Below are positions 25,095-36,956 of a DNA stretch of 64,000 nt, piece after piece. The DNA comes from Typha latifolia (Eukaryota; Streptophyta; Magnoliopsida; Poales; Typhaceae). The stretch spans positions 2,234,501 through 2,298,500 of the forward strand of contig CM034104.1 in assembly GCA_019914945.1 (NCBI GenBank). Reading direction: 5' to 3'. Made by a program: the position numbers and the translations under genes. Position 1 is the first letter of the stretch; every line of letters starts with the position of its first letter. Below the pieces are notes generated by a model. It did no database searches, was not told the DNA's origin, and worked only from the letters and a program-made list of their open reading frames with translations.

Positions 25095-28000
25095 ATGAGG
25101 AAGAAGCTCGATACCCGTTTTCCTGCCGTAAGATCTCCTCCACTCTTCGCCTTTTGACTGCTTTATTGGTTTAAAGATGCTTCTTGTTTGTGATTTTTTT
25201 ATTTTGCTTTTCTTGTGGGATTTAGGGCTGTTTGGGTGTTGCTTCTTTCTTATGTTTATTGCTTATCTCAGCTAGGGTTTGGATATTTTATTGATACGGT
25301 GGAAGATAGTGGGGTTTCCATGTTATTATCCTCTATAAGGGTTGGTTTAAGCTTTTGTTCCTTACTCGGTTGGAACGTGAGGTTCTGGTATATATTTGAA
25401 AAGATTCTTGAAAATTGTTGTTTGTTATGTGGATGTATTCATTCTTAATCTAAGTTCCTAAGCTTAAAAAACCGCGGCTTTTGGTGGGTTTGAACTTTCA
25501 TGCGGACATTAAATTGGGGTGGGAGATGTAGTTCTGAATTTGGGCAACCATGAATTACAGATGATAATTTTGGGTTTAAGTACATGAAAATTAAGTATTT
25601 CGGGGTATGAAAGCTTTGGGTGACATCATAATACAGAATTTTGGTGCAATTTGTATTCCCGACCACCTCAAAATTGATGGTTAGTGACAATCAGTGAAAT
25701 AGACAGACTTTCTTAGCAGATAGATGATGACAATAGAAGACATGAAACAACCAAAAATGTTATCTTTAGCTCAGTTCTTCTTAGTTAGGTTGAAATCTTC
25801 TCTTTCTTTACTATCTTCTTAAACCCCATTATGCTTTATGAGTTTATCCTATCCTAGTGTATTCCAATGTCTAGGGAAATTAATGAAGGATTCCTCCAGC
25901 TGCAATGTTCTGTATTACAGTCAGGAAAATAAGTATTTGTACCTGGTCAGCTGATCTTAGAGCTTCTGTGCCTAGTCCCTTCTTCTGACTTCGTTTTGTG
26001 TAGGAATTCTGATCCAACTTCGGAAGTGTTAATGTCTCATTGATAGCTAGTTGAAAATTTTGTTGATCTTTTGGAGCCTTGTCATCTTCTAGTTGTTGTT
26101 TGTACTCTGATGAGTCATGCCTACTAAATTGCTAATAGTGCTAACAATATGATGTTGTTAACTAGACAATACTAGAATAAGTGGAAGGATGTGATTGAAT
26201 GGAATGGTGTGAGACTTAACATTCTGTGACTTTCGGACAACATAAGGTTGGAACTTGGAAGTCACAAAAACTTGATCTTCAACTGGATCATTTTTATGAT
26301 GAGAAATCTCTCCTCAAGGAACTTTTTCTAGAGAAGTGAAAATGAAATCTAGTACATCTGGACAATGGTTTGAGGGTCTTAGTCTGTTTTGCACTGCAAA
26401 TCTGGGGCATTTTTTAGTAGAATTGAAAGAATCATACATATATCTCCAGCTAAAACAAATTCAATTCAATGCGTAAAACTGAAGTTGGCATGAATTATAG
26501 GACATGAATTTATATGGAAATATAAGCATAGCTTGCTTATATTAATTTTATCAGTTTCTTTGTCTCCATGTGAAAGTAAATCTCAATGAGTTGAAAGACA
26601 CTTTAAGTGGGTATAGAGTCTAATGATAGTCTTAGTTATTGCCGATCCCTTGTTTTCATTTGTTTCTCCTTGTTTTCTTAAATTTTAGTTTCATATACAG
26701 AATTTCATATTGTGTTCCTTTACAGTCTCGAATAAAAAAGATTATGCAAGCAGACGAGGATGTCGGAAAGATTGCACTGGCTGTACCTGTTTTAGTATGT
26801 AAGTATTTTATCTTTTAAACACTTCCATGTTTTGTGCAGATATAGCTGAATATTGCATTAAGCTAGTGCTACTTTGTTGTTATGCTTATGGCCTTTTCAA
26901 GAGTGCATCATTTTGTTAATATTGGTTCTTTACTTGAAATTACTATTTAGAAATTTAGAAATTTTTTCTGAAAACCATATTTATATGTAAAATGAAAACT
27001 TTGGGAAGTTCAGACAATCTGCCTTAAGGTATTTCACTTGCAAAATATATGGAGATCTTAAGTAAATATACATCATACAATAGTATTCCTTCTTTTTTTC
27101 ATGCGATGAACCTTTCATAACCATGCTCTTTCATCTAAGATGAACACAGGAGAGGTTCAGATATTTGGCTGTCGTGTATTTTACTTCAATACTCTATGGG
27201 CATCATAAGTAGATATTAGGAAAACATTCTCTTAACCTACTGAATTTTCCGTCCAACTTCCATATCAAGTACTGTGGAGAACATATGCTCCATCTGAACT
27301 GAGATTTATAAATTATGTAAGAATATTTATGCTGCCTTTGTTGCTAATTTGCATCAAGGTAAGTTCCATTCCGATCATGGACTTGTAGATGTGTTGATGA
27401 GTAGTTCTTTTTTCTGTATATGCACAGACGAACAACCATCACCTTTACATATCATATATTGATGCAATTATGCAGAACCAAAATTTAACTGATTGAGAGG
27501 AGTACTTTGTGATACTCATGGTACACCAGTAAAATGATATGAGTTCCATGGGACATTCTAACTATCTATATTGAAAATTATGCTCCCACTTTTGATAGAT
27601 CTAATGCAATGTTTCCCACTTGTTTCCATTTGTTGATGTCCTTTTTTCTTTATTTTTTTAATGCATCAACTGTTCATTCTTGATAGTACATAAGGTATTT
27701 CCTATTCCATTTATTTACGTAGATATGAACTTAATTTTGCAGCTAAAGCATTAGAATTATTTCTGCAAGACCTCTGCGATAGGACATACAGCATTACTCT
27801 TCAAAGAGGAGTAAAGACAATGAGTTCGCTGCATTTGTAAGTTACCTCTAGCTTCTATAGAATGCAGCAGTCATGTTAAATATCATTCTTGGCTATATTC
27901 ATATTGTATATGGCACTCTCATTACTATTTTGAATTTCTTCCCTTCAATTTTTTGCCAATCATACAACAATGCTACTAAAGGTTCAGATATTATCTCTAG

Positions 28001-31000
28001 TATATCTATCATATGGTAGAGGAGAGATACAAACGTATTCAAAGAAGTTACAAGCGTAGAAATTTCTAGCATCATTATATAAAAGACAGTCACATTTATT
28101 ACTTTATGTTACTTGCTCTTTTTGTAGAGAAGATAGAAAACATGTCCCTATTAAAATTGCCATTCTTTGATATTATATTACATATTTCAATTTTTTATTG
28201 TTTGAAACATGGTTTTAAGCTGAGAAGATTTCATCATAACAAAATTATGAGCAACATTTTGGAGATGACCATAAGGTGGATGAGCAAGGTTGCTAGAGAA
28301 ATTAGAATAGAAAGTGATTGTAGCTAGGGGTAGAAGTAGAACCAGTAAAATATGTGAGAATAATTTAAAATGGGTTGGACTTCATCATAACAAAATTATG
28401 AGCAACATTTTGGAGATGACCATAAGGTGGATGAGCAAGGTTGCTAGAGAAATTAGAATAGAAAGTGATTGTAGCTAGGGGTAGAAGTAGAACCAGTAAA
28501 ATATGTGAGAATAATTTAAAATGGGTTGGACATAACCACTGAACATATCCTCTTTAGTTGAAAACTTGAAATTTTTTATTAATTGAAATATTCAATCAAC
28601 ATGTAGATGAGAATATGGATTTGGATATCGTTCTCTTAAACCATAAGGATTTGGATTTGGATATAGTTACATGGTCTAACTCTGTGGATTCAGATAAGAA
28701 ACTGTGAGATGAAAATAATGCTGACCTCTTTCGAACTATATCTGATGCAGAACATAAGCTGTAGAAGCTTTAATATGCAAAATTTTCTCTTCCCTGTGGA
28801 CCATGTTACATAGCATCGCTCTACATCTGCCACTCCCTATCTAGCTCCTTGGTGAGTTCAAGGGTTATAAGTAGTCAATCAACACCATCCAACATATCCT
28901 TTAGTCCTCAGTCCTCTCTTTCATCTACCTCAGCCTCTATGGTGAAATAAAGCATTCAACCAGCTTTTAAAGATGATGAATCTTGAGATTTTGGTTCAGT
29001 TCAAGCTGTTGATGCCTTTGATGATGTTGGTCAGAAATTTTCAGATGACATGATGTGCTCATGATGGATATGCGATTGCCTACTTGAACTTTTGTGGCTG
29101 TGCCTTTATCAGCAGTGGCTGTGGTTGGTTAAAACCTTGAGCTAGTGGTCTTGTAATTTCCTTAATTGATGAGATCAGTAGACAATGTTCCATATTTAGT
29201 ATAACTAAATGAAGGAGGAAGCTTATAACTGCATTTTATATCCAGTGAGCTCTTTTCTTTTATTTCCTTTTCACTGAAAGGAGAAAATTATGATAATCTT
29301 AACTCCCAGTTGTTTGAAGGTAAAGAGTAGTTGCTTAATTTCCTTTTGCAATGTTGATCGTATTGATTTGAATTTGAATTTGGCACTTTGACTCTCAGAC
29401 ATATCTTCTTTAGAAGAATTTAAGTTCAATATTTGCACTGGCTTCTCCATTCACCTTACATATTTGGTTAGGGATTCACCACCATTTCATAAAATATCAA
29501 ACACTTATGCAATATACATGCAACATTGGTAGGTCAGCCAAGCACAACAGAAAACTTGGGTAGGTATTGGTACAGTCTTGAATCTTAGGAATTCAGTTAT
29601 CATACTTGTTTGGAATTTGGATCAGGTGTTGAGAATCGATCCAATAAGAGCCAGGTCCATGATTATATGCTTTAAGAAATATGCCAACCCTATCTTAAGC
29701 CATTCTCCCCTCATCACCTTAACTTAATATATATGGAACCAGGTCCTTAACTCTTTTCCCATTGTCAACTAACCTCTTTGATGAAGAAGCGCTTCATGTG
29801 GAAGCCCCTGGACCTCATTTGGAGATGTACTTTTATGGAGCTTCTCAGAGAGCCTGGGTCTGGTCGTGATGCTCCTAATATGCATGCAGGGCCCCACCTT
29901 CACCCTTTTTCTGCAATACTACTGCTTTCACTATTCCAGACCCTTATTTAGCAGCCCTACTATCTATCATTTTCTTCTCTTTGCTCATATAAGCTGCACG
30001 TTTTTCTTTTTTGCTCGTCTCCTTGCTTACCACATGGCCCCCATCTCTCCTTTTTTACCATACCTTCCCATTTATTTGACAACCTGAAAACAAATTTTTT
30101 GTTTCTTGTAAAGGTTGGAACATGCAATTTGAAGTTTGGTCAGGTTAGATAATGAGCAGGACTTCATAACAGGGTGAATTGTAAGCAAGACTCATAATTC
30201 AATTGGGCCTTCTTGAGCTGCACGCCTGCTTTCTGAGAAGACGAATGAGTTAATTCTTGCAAAAATAAAATTAGTGGCTATAATTGCTTTTTCTTGATAA
30301 AATGACGTGGTGGAGAGAAGGTGAAAGAGAATACAAGAAGAGAAGATGGTTTCACATCTCCATCTTGAAAGAATTGTTTCACATCAATTTCACAAAGGAG
30401 AGTAAATAAAAAATCTTCATAACCCTAAAAGAAAGCACTCTATATATAAACCTTACAATGAGAATAAATAAAAGACACCTTAGACAAATGAAAAATACAA
30501 AAACAACTATAAATGTCACTAAATAAATAAAGTGACATGAACTCACAATCAGAAATAGATCCTTATAGGGGGGATCATCAAATGTTGATGCCTCCTGCGC
30601 AAGTACACATGCCATCATGTTTTGGTCAGTGATATGTGTATCACTTTCATTTTGGATCTGTTGGACCTATTCTATTATAATATTTGTTAGATGTTTAATA
30701 GTGGAAAGCAGAAGGCCACCTTTGTCCAAAGTCCAGTCCAAACTACCTTGTTTTTATATTCTGCAACTTCTTCAAACTGACCTTCTTAACCATAGACTGA
30801 TCTGCTCTTCAAATATCTATTATTTTTCCTCAAAGTATGCTCTGAAAAACACCTTTAAATTTCATTGAACTACTACTCAAAAATTTCTTTTTGTTGATGA
30901 CATTGCGGTTCTATTTTGGATTAACAATACACTGGAGTTGATTGGCTCCATCTTTTGATTAATATATTTGCCATGTTATTCTTTTCAGGAAGCAGTGTGT

Positions 31001-32134
31001 TCATAGTTTTAATGTCTTTGACTTCCTGAGGGACATAGTGAGCAAAGTTCCAGACATAGGTAGCACTGATGCAGGTGGTGAAGATAGATCTGGCAAAAGA
31101 AGGTGCAATATAGACATTTAATACTCTCTCTTTCAAGAACTTCCGTTTGTAGTGTAAAACTATAGATAATTTGAATCTTCTATTTTTTCACCAGGAAAAC
31201 TGCTGATGAAGATGATAGTGAGGAGGAGTCAAAGAGGACTAGAACCGTAAGTCTTCTGTGTGTTTTCATGCTTAATAGCCACGTACATCATTATGTACAT
31301 CATTATTGCTGTTTGGAGAAACCATCTAATATTTTGTCATCTCTAACTAAACTGAAACTTCTTGGAAGTCTCTTTACTTTTAATTAATTTTATTTTTGCT
31401 GCTTTCGAATCATCATGTACTTTAGGAAATCTTTACCAACTGTTATCATGATTAAATAATTATCCTAGTCTTTGAGATAATTGGATGGTATTCATGCTGA
31501 TCTTGTTATTGTAATGTTGATTGTGATATTTTTGCTAATCAAATCCTTGTGGCAGCAGGAAGCAGCAGGCCCTGTCAGTGGCACCAGAGGAAGAGGAAGG
31601 GGCCGTGGGAGAGGCCGTCGTGGTGCCCGTGGTGCTGAGAGGGACAGCTCCAGCTATGACAAATGTGAAGATGACCCTGGCAGCTCTCCTCAACATAATG
31701 ACAGACCATTCCACCTGAAAACCGAGACTGCGGAGGAGAGTTCAAGCATGAGAGAAACAAAAGAAACCATCGAGAGCAATAGTAGCATGCGTGCCTCAGT
31801 CCTGAACATTGACTTAAATCTTGATTTGGATGAGAATGGAGATGCATCTGCAGCCCCAGATCCGAGCTCAGCACCAGCTCCTTCTGTGCCGTCAGTTCCT
31901 GCACCAGCTCCTTCTGCGTCGTCTGTTCCTGCACCAGCTCCTTCTGTGCTGTCTGTTCCTGCACCAGCTCCTTCTGCACCATCAGTTCCCGAGGCAAATA
32001 ATGAAGTAAAGAACGAGGAATACCCAGGATGGTCGCTATCTGATATGCAAAAGATGGCCATTGATCCTGTTCAGTTTGCCTTGTCGCACCAAAGATTAGA
32101 TGAGGAAGAGGACTATGATAATGAAGAAGGGTGA
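25095..32134 (+). CDS. NC2alpha: NC2-alpha / DRAP1: Dr1-associated corepressor subunit
   Basis: Predicted 313-residue alpha subunit of Negative Cofactor 2. With NC2-beta/Dr1 it forms a histone-fold heterodimer that binds TBP on DNA and blocks TFIIA/TFIIB entry. Exons: 25095-25127, 26726-26798, 27743-27836, 30989-31102, 31195-31246, 31559-32134. The start MRKKLDTRFPA leads into a histone fold (about residues 8-87: RIKKIMQADEDVGKIALAV, KALELFLQDLCDRTYSITLQ, HLKQCV, NVFDFLRDIV). Then come a basic RKT segment, an RG-rich stretch (about 131-146), a DLNLDLDEN segment with an LxLxL (EAR-type) motif at about 208-212, four copies of a 10-residue PAPAPS repeat (about 225-266), and a conserved acidic tail with PGWSLSDMQKMAIDPVQFA. 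Intron 3 is 3.15 kb and carries repeats. The last acceptor is a tandem CAGCAG, so one extra Gln is possible. Confidence 0.93.
28230..28531. repeat. 151-bp tandem duplication in NC2-alpha intron 3, LINE-like
   Basis: Copies at 28230-28380 and 28381-28531 are almost identical, with one mismatch at the left edge. Broken plus-strand frames read RWMSKV.REIRIES and, after a frameshift, ICENNLKWVGH. These resemble the C-terminal tail of RTE-type LINE proteins (MRENRLRWFGH pattern). The LINE assignment is tentative; the duplication is certain. Confidence 0.85.
31871..31990 (+). repeat. 30-bp coding minisatellite, four copies
   Basis: Four head-to-tail 30-bp units begin at 31871, 31901, 31931 and 31961. 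Each starts GCACCAGCTCCTTCT and encodes APAPS plus five variable residues. Units differ at a few positions in their last third. All are in frame in NC2-alpha. Confidence 0.95.
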
Positions 32135-33499
32135 CTCCAAACATATCCTTAAACAGATTTAGGTAGGACTAACTTTAACGTAGGACATGGCAGCTGTCTT
32201 CCCTTCTCTTGAGACGACTTCTTAAGAAATCAGGAAACAGGATGTACAATATATGGTGCGGAAATGTGAGAAGAATGGAAATGATAATAGTGAATGTACT
32301 GATAGTTAGATCTTATTGAAATTATCTTTCTGATCTGACAATTCTTTGATGAAGTTCCAGGGTTCTTCAAAGTGAGATGTAGCTGTCTATATGTTACTAA
32401 TCTGAGTGTAGTTCTTCTGACAACTTGAGATATAGAAGAAATTTAAATTGAATTTTACCTTCTCTTTTACACTTCTTGATTGCTATATTTCAACATGTTT
32501 TACCCTAGCTTAAGAAATCAAACAGGATATGCACATTTCTCCAATTAGGCATCACAATGCTTTAAAGATCAAATGCTAATGTTCTCTGCAGCTATATTTG
32601 TTCTATTTACATGCTATACGCATCAAGTCAAGCTGCTGATTCATTTGTCTAGTTTTAAAAGCTTTTTGGTGAATGTTGATCACAACTTCATTTCCTTTGA
32701 TAGGATTGCATATTAGCAGTGTTTAGTTGATAAGTGTATCTCATGGTGACGTAGTGTTTAGTTGAAGCGTATCCCTAGTAGAATTACCTAAAATCACCTT
32801 AATACATGAGGCGACATACAAGAATTAGATCCATATCCTCTTAGTTTGATGAATTAAAAGTTGTCCTGAAAAGCTAAATCTGTTGATGCCAAACATGTTC
32901 TTCCATCTTACTATCAGAATAAGAGTGAAAAAATAGAGAAAAAAATTATTAGAAAGAAATCATACAAAGACTAATAAGAGAAAACATGAGCAATGACCAG
33001 AAAAGACTCCCATCAAACTCAAAATTCACGTTTAAGCCAACAATAATATAAAGGGCCTTCTGAAATATATAACCCAAATAGAATACCAATCCAAACCAGG
33101 AAACAAAATAAACTCCTAGTACATCAACTAGCACACAGTACAACACAAAGGTTTATGTCAAGTTGGTTTCAAGGAACAACTCCAAGACTTATTACTGGAT
33201 AATCCAACTTGCATAAATAGGAAATTGCATAGCTATCACTCTACCACTTCACCTTATTAAACTGGAACCACCTTCCATGTTCTTAACTACTTTCACCTTT
33301 GAGTTTCTCCTACTTAAGCAGCAGATAGTTGCGGCAGATTTTTTATTCATCTGAAAAGGAAAGATGAAAACAAGTTTATTTGCTAAGCATAGACCAGGTC
33401 AGTTATAAGCTTATGGAAACAAGTTTAAGGTGTACACCAGCAAAACTTAATCCAAAAACACTGAAACTTGTGAAGGGGCAGGCAGGACTACTTTCTTAT
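32135..33499. other. Convergent 3' flanks of NC2-alpha and the cystatin gene
   Basis: The two genes are tail to tail, 1.37 kb apart. Each side should hold a 3' UTR. No further coding sequence was recognised. Confidence 0.5.
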
Positions 33500-33974
33500 C
33501 TAGCTACCTTTGGCACTTGTATTTGAATCAACCAGCTTAAACTCCTGGAGCTCCTTGAATTGCATCCAGGGCTTGACCCAGATCTTCGCCTCATAGAGTT
33601 TCTTCTGGCCACCATCAACTGCCTCAACTGTGAGGTAGTAGAGTGTGCCAGCAACAACTTGCTCCTTGACATTCACAACACGCACAAACTCAAGAAGCGC
33701 ATTCTGCATGAACAATATCAAACACATCAAAAGGAATCAAAAGGTGGAATTATGATTTATCCAACTATCTAAGATAATTTTAGAGAAATAAAAAAATGAG
33801 GATTAGAAGAATTTAGATGCTTGTGGTTCTGAATTAAGGCTATAATGGGTAAAGAGAATAGGAGAGAAGATAAGAGAAAGAAAGAACAAGAAAGAGAAAG
33901 GATTGTTTGGATATACGAGAGAAAACAAAAGGAGGGAGAGAAATTTTCGTTTATCTCTTTCTCTCAACTTTTGC

Positions 33975-34006
<32 letters not shown>

Positions 34007-35027
34007 CAGGCTATTTTTGATCTCCCCTTCTCCTCTCTTCTATCCTGAAAATTCTATCTGAACAAGCAAAGACCTTCCTTTCCTCTTATCTCCTATTCTC
34101 TCCATCTAAATAGGGTGTAAAAGACAGAAGAAATGTGCCATAAAGATTGAACTACCCAATATCATTTCTCACATGCAACAAAGTTCTCAGCTCAACTCAT
34201 AATAGAAAAGTACTCACAATTAATAAAAGTTAGACCACAGAGTGAGGCTTTCATGTTCATAAAAGCTATGCACAATTTGGATTGCCTTGAAACGTCAAGA
34301 AGTCTAAGAACTCCTGTGCCAAAATGGTAAGGTGTAATATATAGCTCTGCTGCTGGAATAGACTGCAATTTTGTAAGAATGAAAAAGAGTAGTCTGTGAC
34401 CTTAATATACAAGAAGATTTACGAAGTGAATTGTTACTGATAAGGCAAACAAGTAGGCGGTACATCTTTCTGAAACTATCTGAATGAATCTATGTAGATA
34501 AAAGTGATTCACTATAAGAAATCCATCATTTCCATTTATTCTTACTGGAAATGTTTCAATGAATCAAACCCATGTAGCATTCTTCGCATATAGGGTTTAA
34601 CTAGTCTCAAATTTTTCCTACAAGTATATTCATACAGGTTTTCTCCTTCCTGGTCCGAAAATTTTTCGTTTAAAAGAAGTTAATCTTCACAAAAAGATGC
34701 CACCTTTGTTGTCTACCAGGCTTAAGCAAACAATCTCTTTAGAAAAAAAAAAAGGCATGGATTCGTTCGATTTAATTGAATTAAAAGAAATCAAAAGAAC
34801 AAAGGAGAAAACGCATATACCAAAACCTATCAAAATGGCATCTTTTCCCGACCCAAAGAACAAAAAACCCAGAAAGGAATAAGAAGAAGCAGAGAGATCG
34901 GAGACGAGCCCCTCACCGTCTTCTTGTTGTGCTCATCGACGGCGAAGCGGCCGAGCTCTTCGATGTGGAGGCTGTTCTCCTTACCCGCCGCACCGTCGGT
35001 GATGCCCCCTACGATCGGAGCCGCCAT
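33500..35027 (-). CDS. Phytocystatin (cysteine proteinase inhibitor)
   Basis: Predicted 104-residue single-domain plant cystatin, a tight reversible inhibitor of papain-type cysteine proteases in development and defence. Two exons (minus): 35027-34917 and 33703-33500, joined in phase as EHNKKT/NALLEF. All inhibitory elements are present: the N-terminal Gly pair (7-8), the plant signature [10 protein letters not shown] (25-34), the QVVAG loop (52-56) and the second hairpin Pro-Trp (82-83). An intron after the LARFAV-type segment is the normal place. No C-terminal legumain-inhibitor extension is present. An in-frame ATG at 35144 would add 39 residues with a hydrophobic stretch (FALCLITALVIYLCW), resembling a signal peptide. 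A TATA box only a few bases before that ATG argues that it is not in the main mRNA. The cytosolic 104-residue form is preferred. Confidence 0.93.
33976..34000. repeat. (GA)n microsatellite in the cystatin intron
   Basis: About 12 GA units inside the 1.2-kb intron, in a generally purine-rich stretch from 33840 to 33950. Confidence 0.85.
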
Positions 35028-35150
35028 TGACCACTCGGTTTCCTTCTTCTCTTCTCCTCCTGTACTCGAAATCCAACAAAGATAGATCACCAGAGCCGTG
35101 ATCAAACAAAGAGCGAAAGGTCGACGAATTGAAGTAATAAGCATTCCTCG

Positions 35151-35158
35151 ATTTATAA
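35151..35158 (-). promoter_or_regulatory. TATA box of the cystatin gene
   Basis: TTATAAAT on the minus strand. A start about 30 bp downstream (near 35120) leaves the ATG at 35144 outside the transcript, so the ATG at 35027 is chosen. Confidence 0.5.
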
Positions 35159-35435
35159 CTTTCTCCGGGAGTCCCCACCGTTATCATCCTGCGGACTTTT
35201 CTCCACTTCCTTCCTTTGTCTCTATCTAGAATCTGAGTCGGCAGCAGATCTTTTGTAAGATAAATCGCAGGAAATTACTGCAATAGGGTACTCGGTTGCC
35301 AAATTTATTTGAAATGTAAAAATTGCTACAATCCGCGCTTGCACACCATTTAACTTGTTTTTTTTTTCCAAAAATTTATGGTTTACACACTGTGGTTTAA
35401 TTATTTACTAATATTATTCCCTGTAAAGGAAGTCA

Positions 35436-35690
35436 TCGGATCGGCTCCAATTCTAATTAATTATTATAAGAAAAATTATTTGATAGTTTAATAAATTTGT
35501 GGCTTAGCTTAGTGGCTTAAAATAAATCTCAACAGCATTTAATTTGGAGTAATTATATTATTCAACGACATATTTCTTAAAACATAGATTCGGCAGCTTA
35601 TTATATTAGTTAAAACTTAGTGAAACCTAAGTGATTTTATATCTAGGGTGAGAAGGCCCTTTGTCTAGCCTATATTAGCTAATTTAATTG
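35436..35690 (+). repeat. Dispersed repeat, copy 1
   Basis: Shares a long order of motifs with 51222-51475 and, inverted, with 49700-49945: ATTATTTRATAGTTTA, a GTGGCTTA block, AATCTC(A/G)(A/G)C(A/G)G, TTTAAT then GGAG(T/G)AATT, a CGACA block, and a TATATCTAG end. No coding content or clear termini are visible. Confidence 0.6.
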
Positions 35691-36183
35691 TTTACTTTAT
35701 TCTAAAAAACATGAAGAGTATTTTGAAAAATATAAAAGGTTTAATATTCTATGATTATACCTTTCTTTTTATTTATTATGGAAGCTTGGAAGGTGATTAT
35801 TGAAAATAAAATTTAAAATATAAGGCTTAAATTAATCTTATAATCTCCGCCATAGATGGTGGTAAAATTGGACTGCTTACTTACTCTAGTTCACACGTTT
35901 AAAATCTATTGGACTTAACACCAATAGTAAATAAATGCTTCGACATAGACATAATATTTTTAGAAATTATTTTTCTCTTAATTATAACCTTATTTTTAAT
36001 AAACAAGAATTATAACCTGATTCAAAAGATAAATATCGAGTGGTGATGGTTTCTCGCGGGCATTTATTTCCACGAATACTTCGTTGCCAAGTTATTTGGT
36101 CACATGCTCATATATAAGATAATTATTTTGTCCGACATGAACAAATATCTCTAGATTCTTATTTAAATATTATTTTAATTCCT

Positions 36184-36237
36184 AAATAATCGACGAAGAT
36201 TTTTTTTTTTTTTGAGAAAAAAAATAATCGACGAAGA
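36184..36237 (-). mobile_element. Micro-retroposon scar with 16-bp target-site duplication
   Basis: AAATAATCGACGAAGA occurs at 36184-36199 and again at 36222-36237. Between them are only 22 bases: 14 T, then GAG, then five A. On the minus strand this reads CTC followed by a poly(A) tail, as expected for an extremely 5'-truncated LINE or SINE insertion. Confidence 0.7.
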
Positions 36238-36956
36238 AATGCACTCCACGTTAAGTGAAGAAAAAACGATACCATGCAGGATCTTCTGCAGCGATGATTG
36301 CAGGAAGTTAGCTACAGTTGTGTACTTTATACTTGTGAGCCAATTGCAATAGTATGACGAAATCATTAAAAGGTATTTTCGAGTTGGAAGTCTCTATAAT
36401 TATGGAACCATAATTATGGTCAAACCGCATTAAATATATATGCTAAGAACCAAGTCATCTTTTAATTAACACCGGGAATCTGGTCCAACATCTCAATCCC
36501 TTCATAATTATCATTAATTTCAACATTAGAACACGAATTTCTTTTTCATTTTCCATAATTATGAGTTTTCCAATCACATATTAAACAAAAGAGGAAGGCC
36601 AAACTACATTGTTCTACGCTCCTAACACTCCAAATATCAATCTCAATCTTACAATGGACGCCTAGTGCAGGAGAAGTATTGTTATTATAAATTAAGCCCT
36701 TTGTAAGAGGAGGAATCAACTGCATTAAATTCAAAGAAAGGAACATAAGAAGTCTTTTTTCAAATTAATAACAAAGAAATGTAAAGAACACTTCACATTT
36801 TGTAGTGGCAATCTTATTCTTTATGTATCTAGCTAGTAGAACAAACACATTGGCATAAGTAATTAACCTAAGAAATCCTTTTGATCTCTTGCACTGGCAT
36901 AGTGGAGTAGATAATTTTAAAGAATCCCTCTTGCAGGTATATATTGAGCTTTTACT

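Larger units (their letters stand above)
35160..36956. other. Spacer between the cystatin gene and the first PIN gene
   Basis: AT-rich. It contains one copy of a dispersed repeat (about 35436-35690) and a micro-insertion with a 16-bp target duplication (36184-36237). No gene seen. Confidence 0.5.

Noticed and set aside
31575..32144. 189-residue minus-strand open frame over NC2-alpha exon 6
   Set aside because: It mirrors the coding minisatellite and Ser/Pro-rich exon. The plus strand carries the conserved NC2-alpha sequence and correct splice sites.
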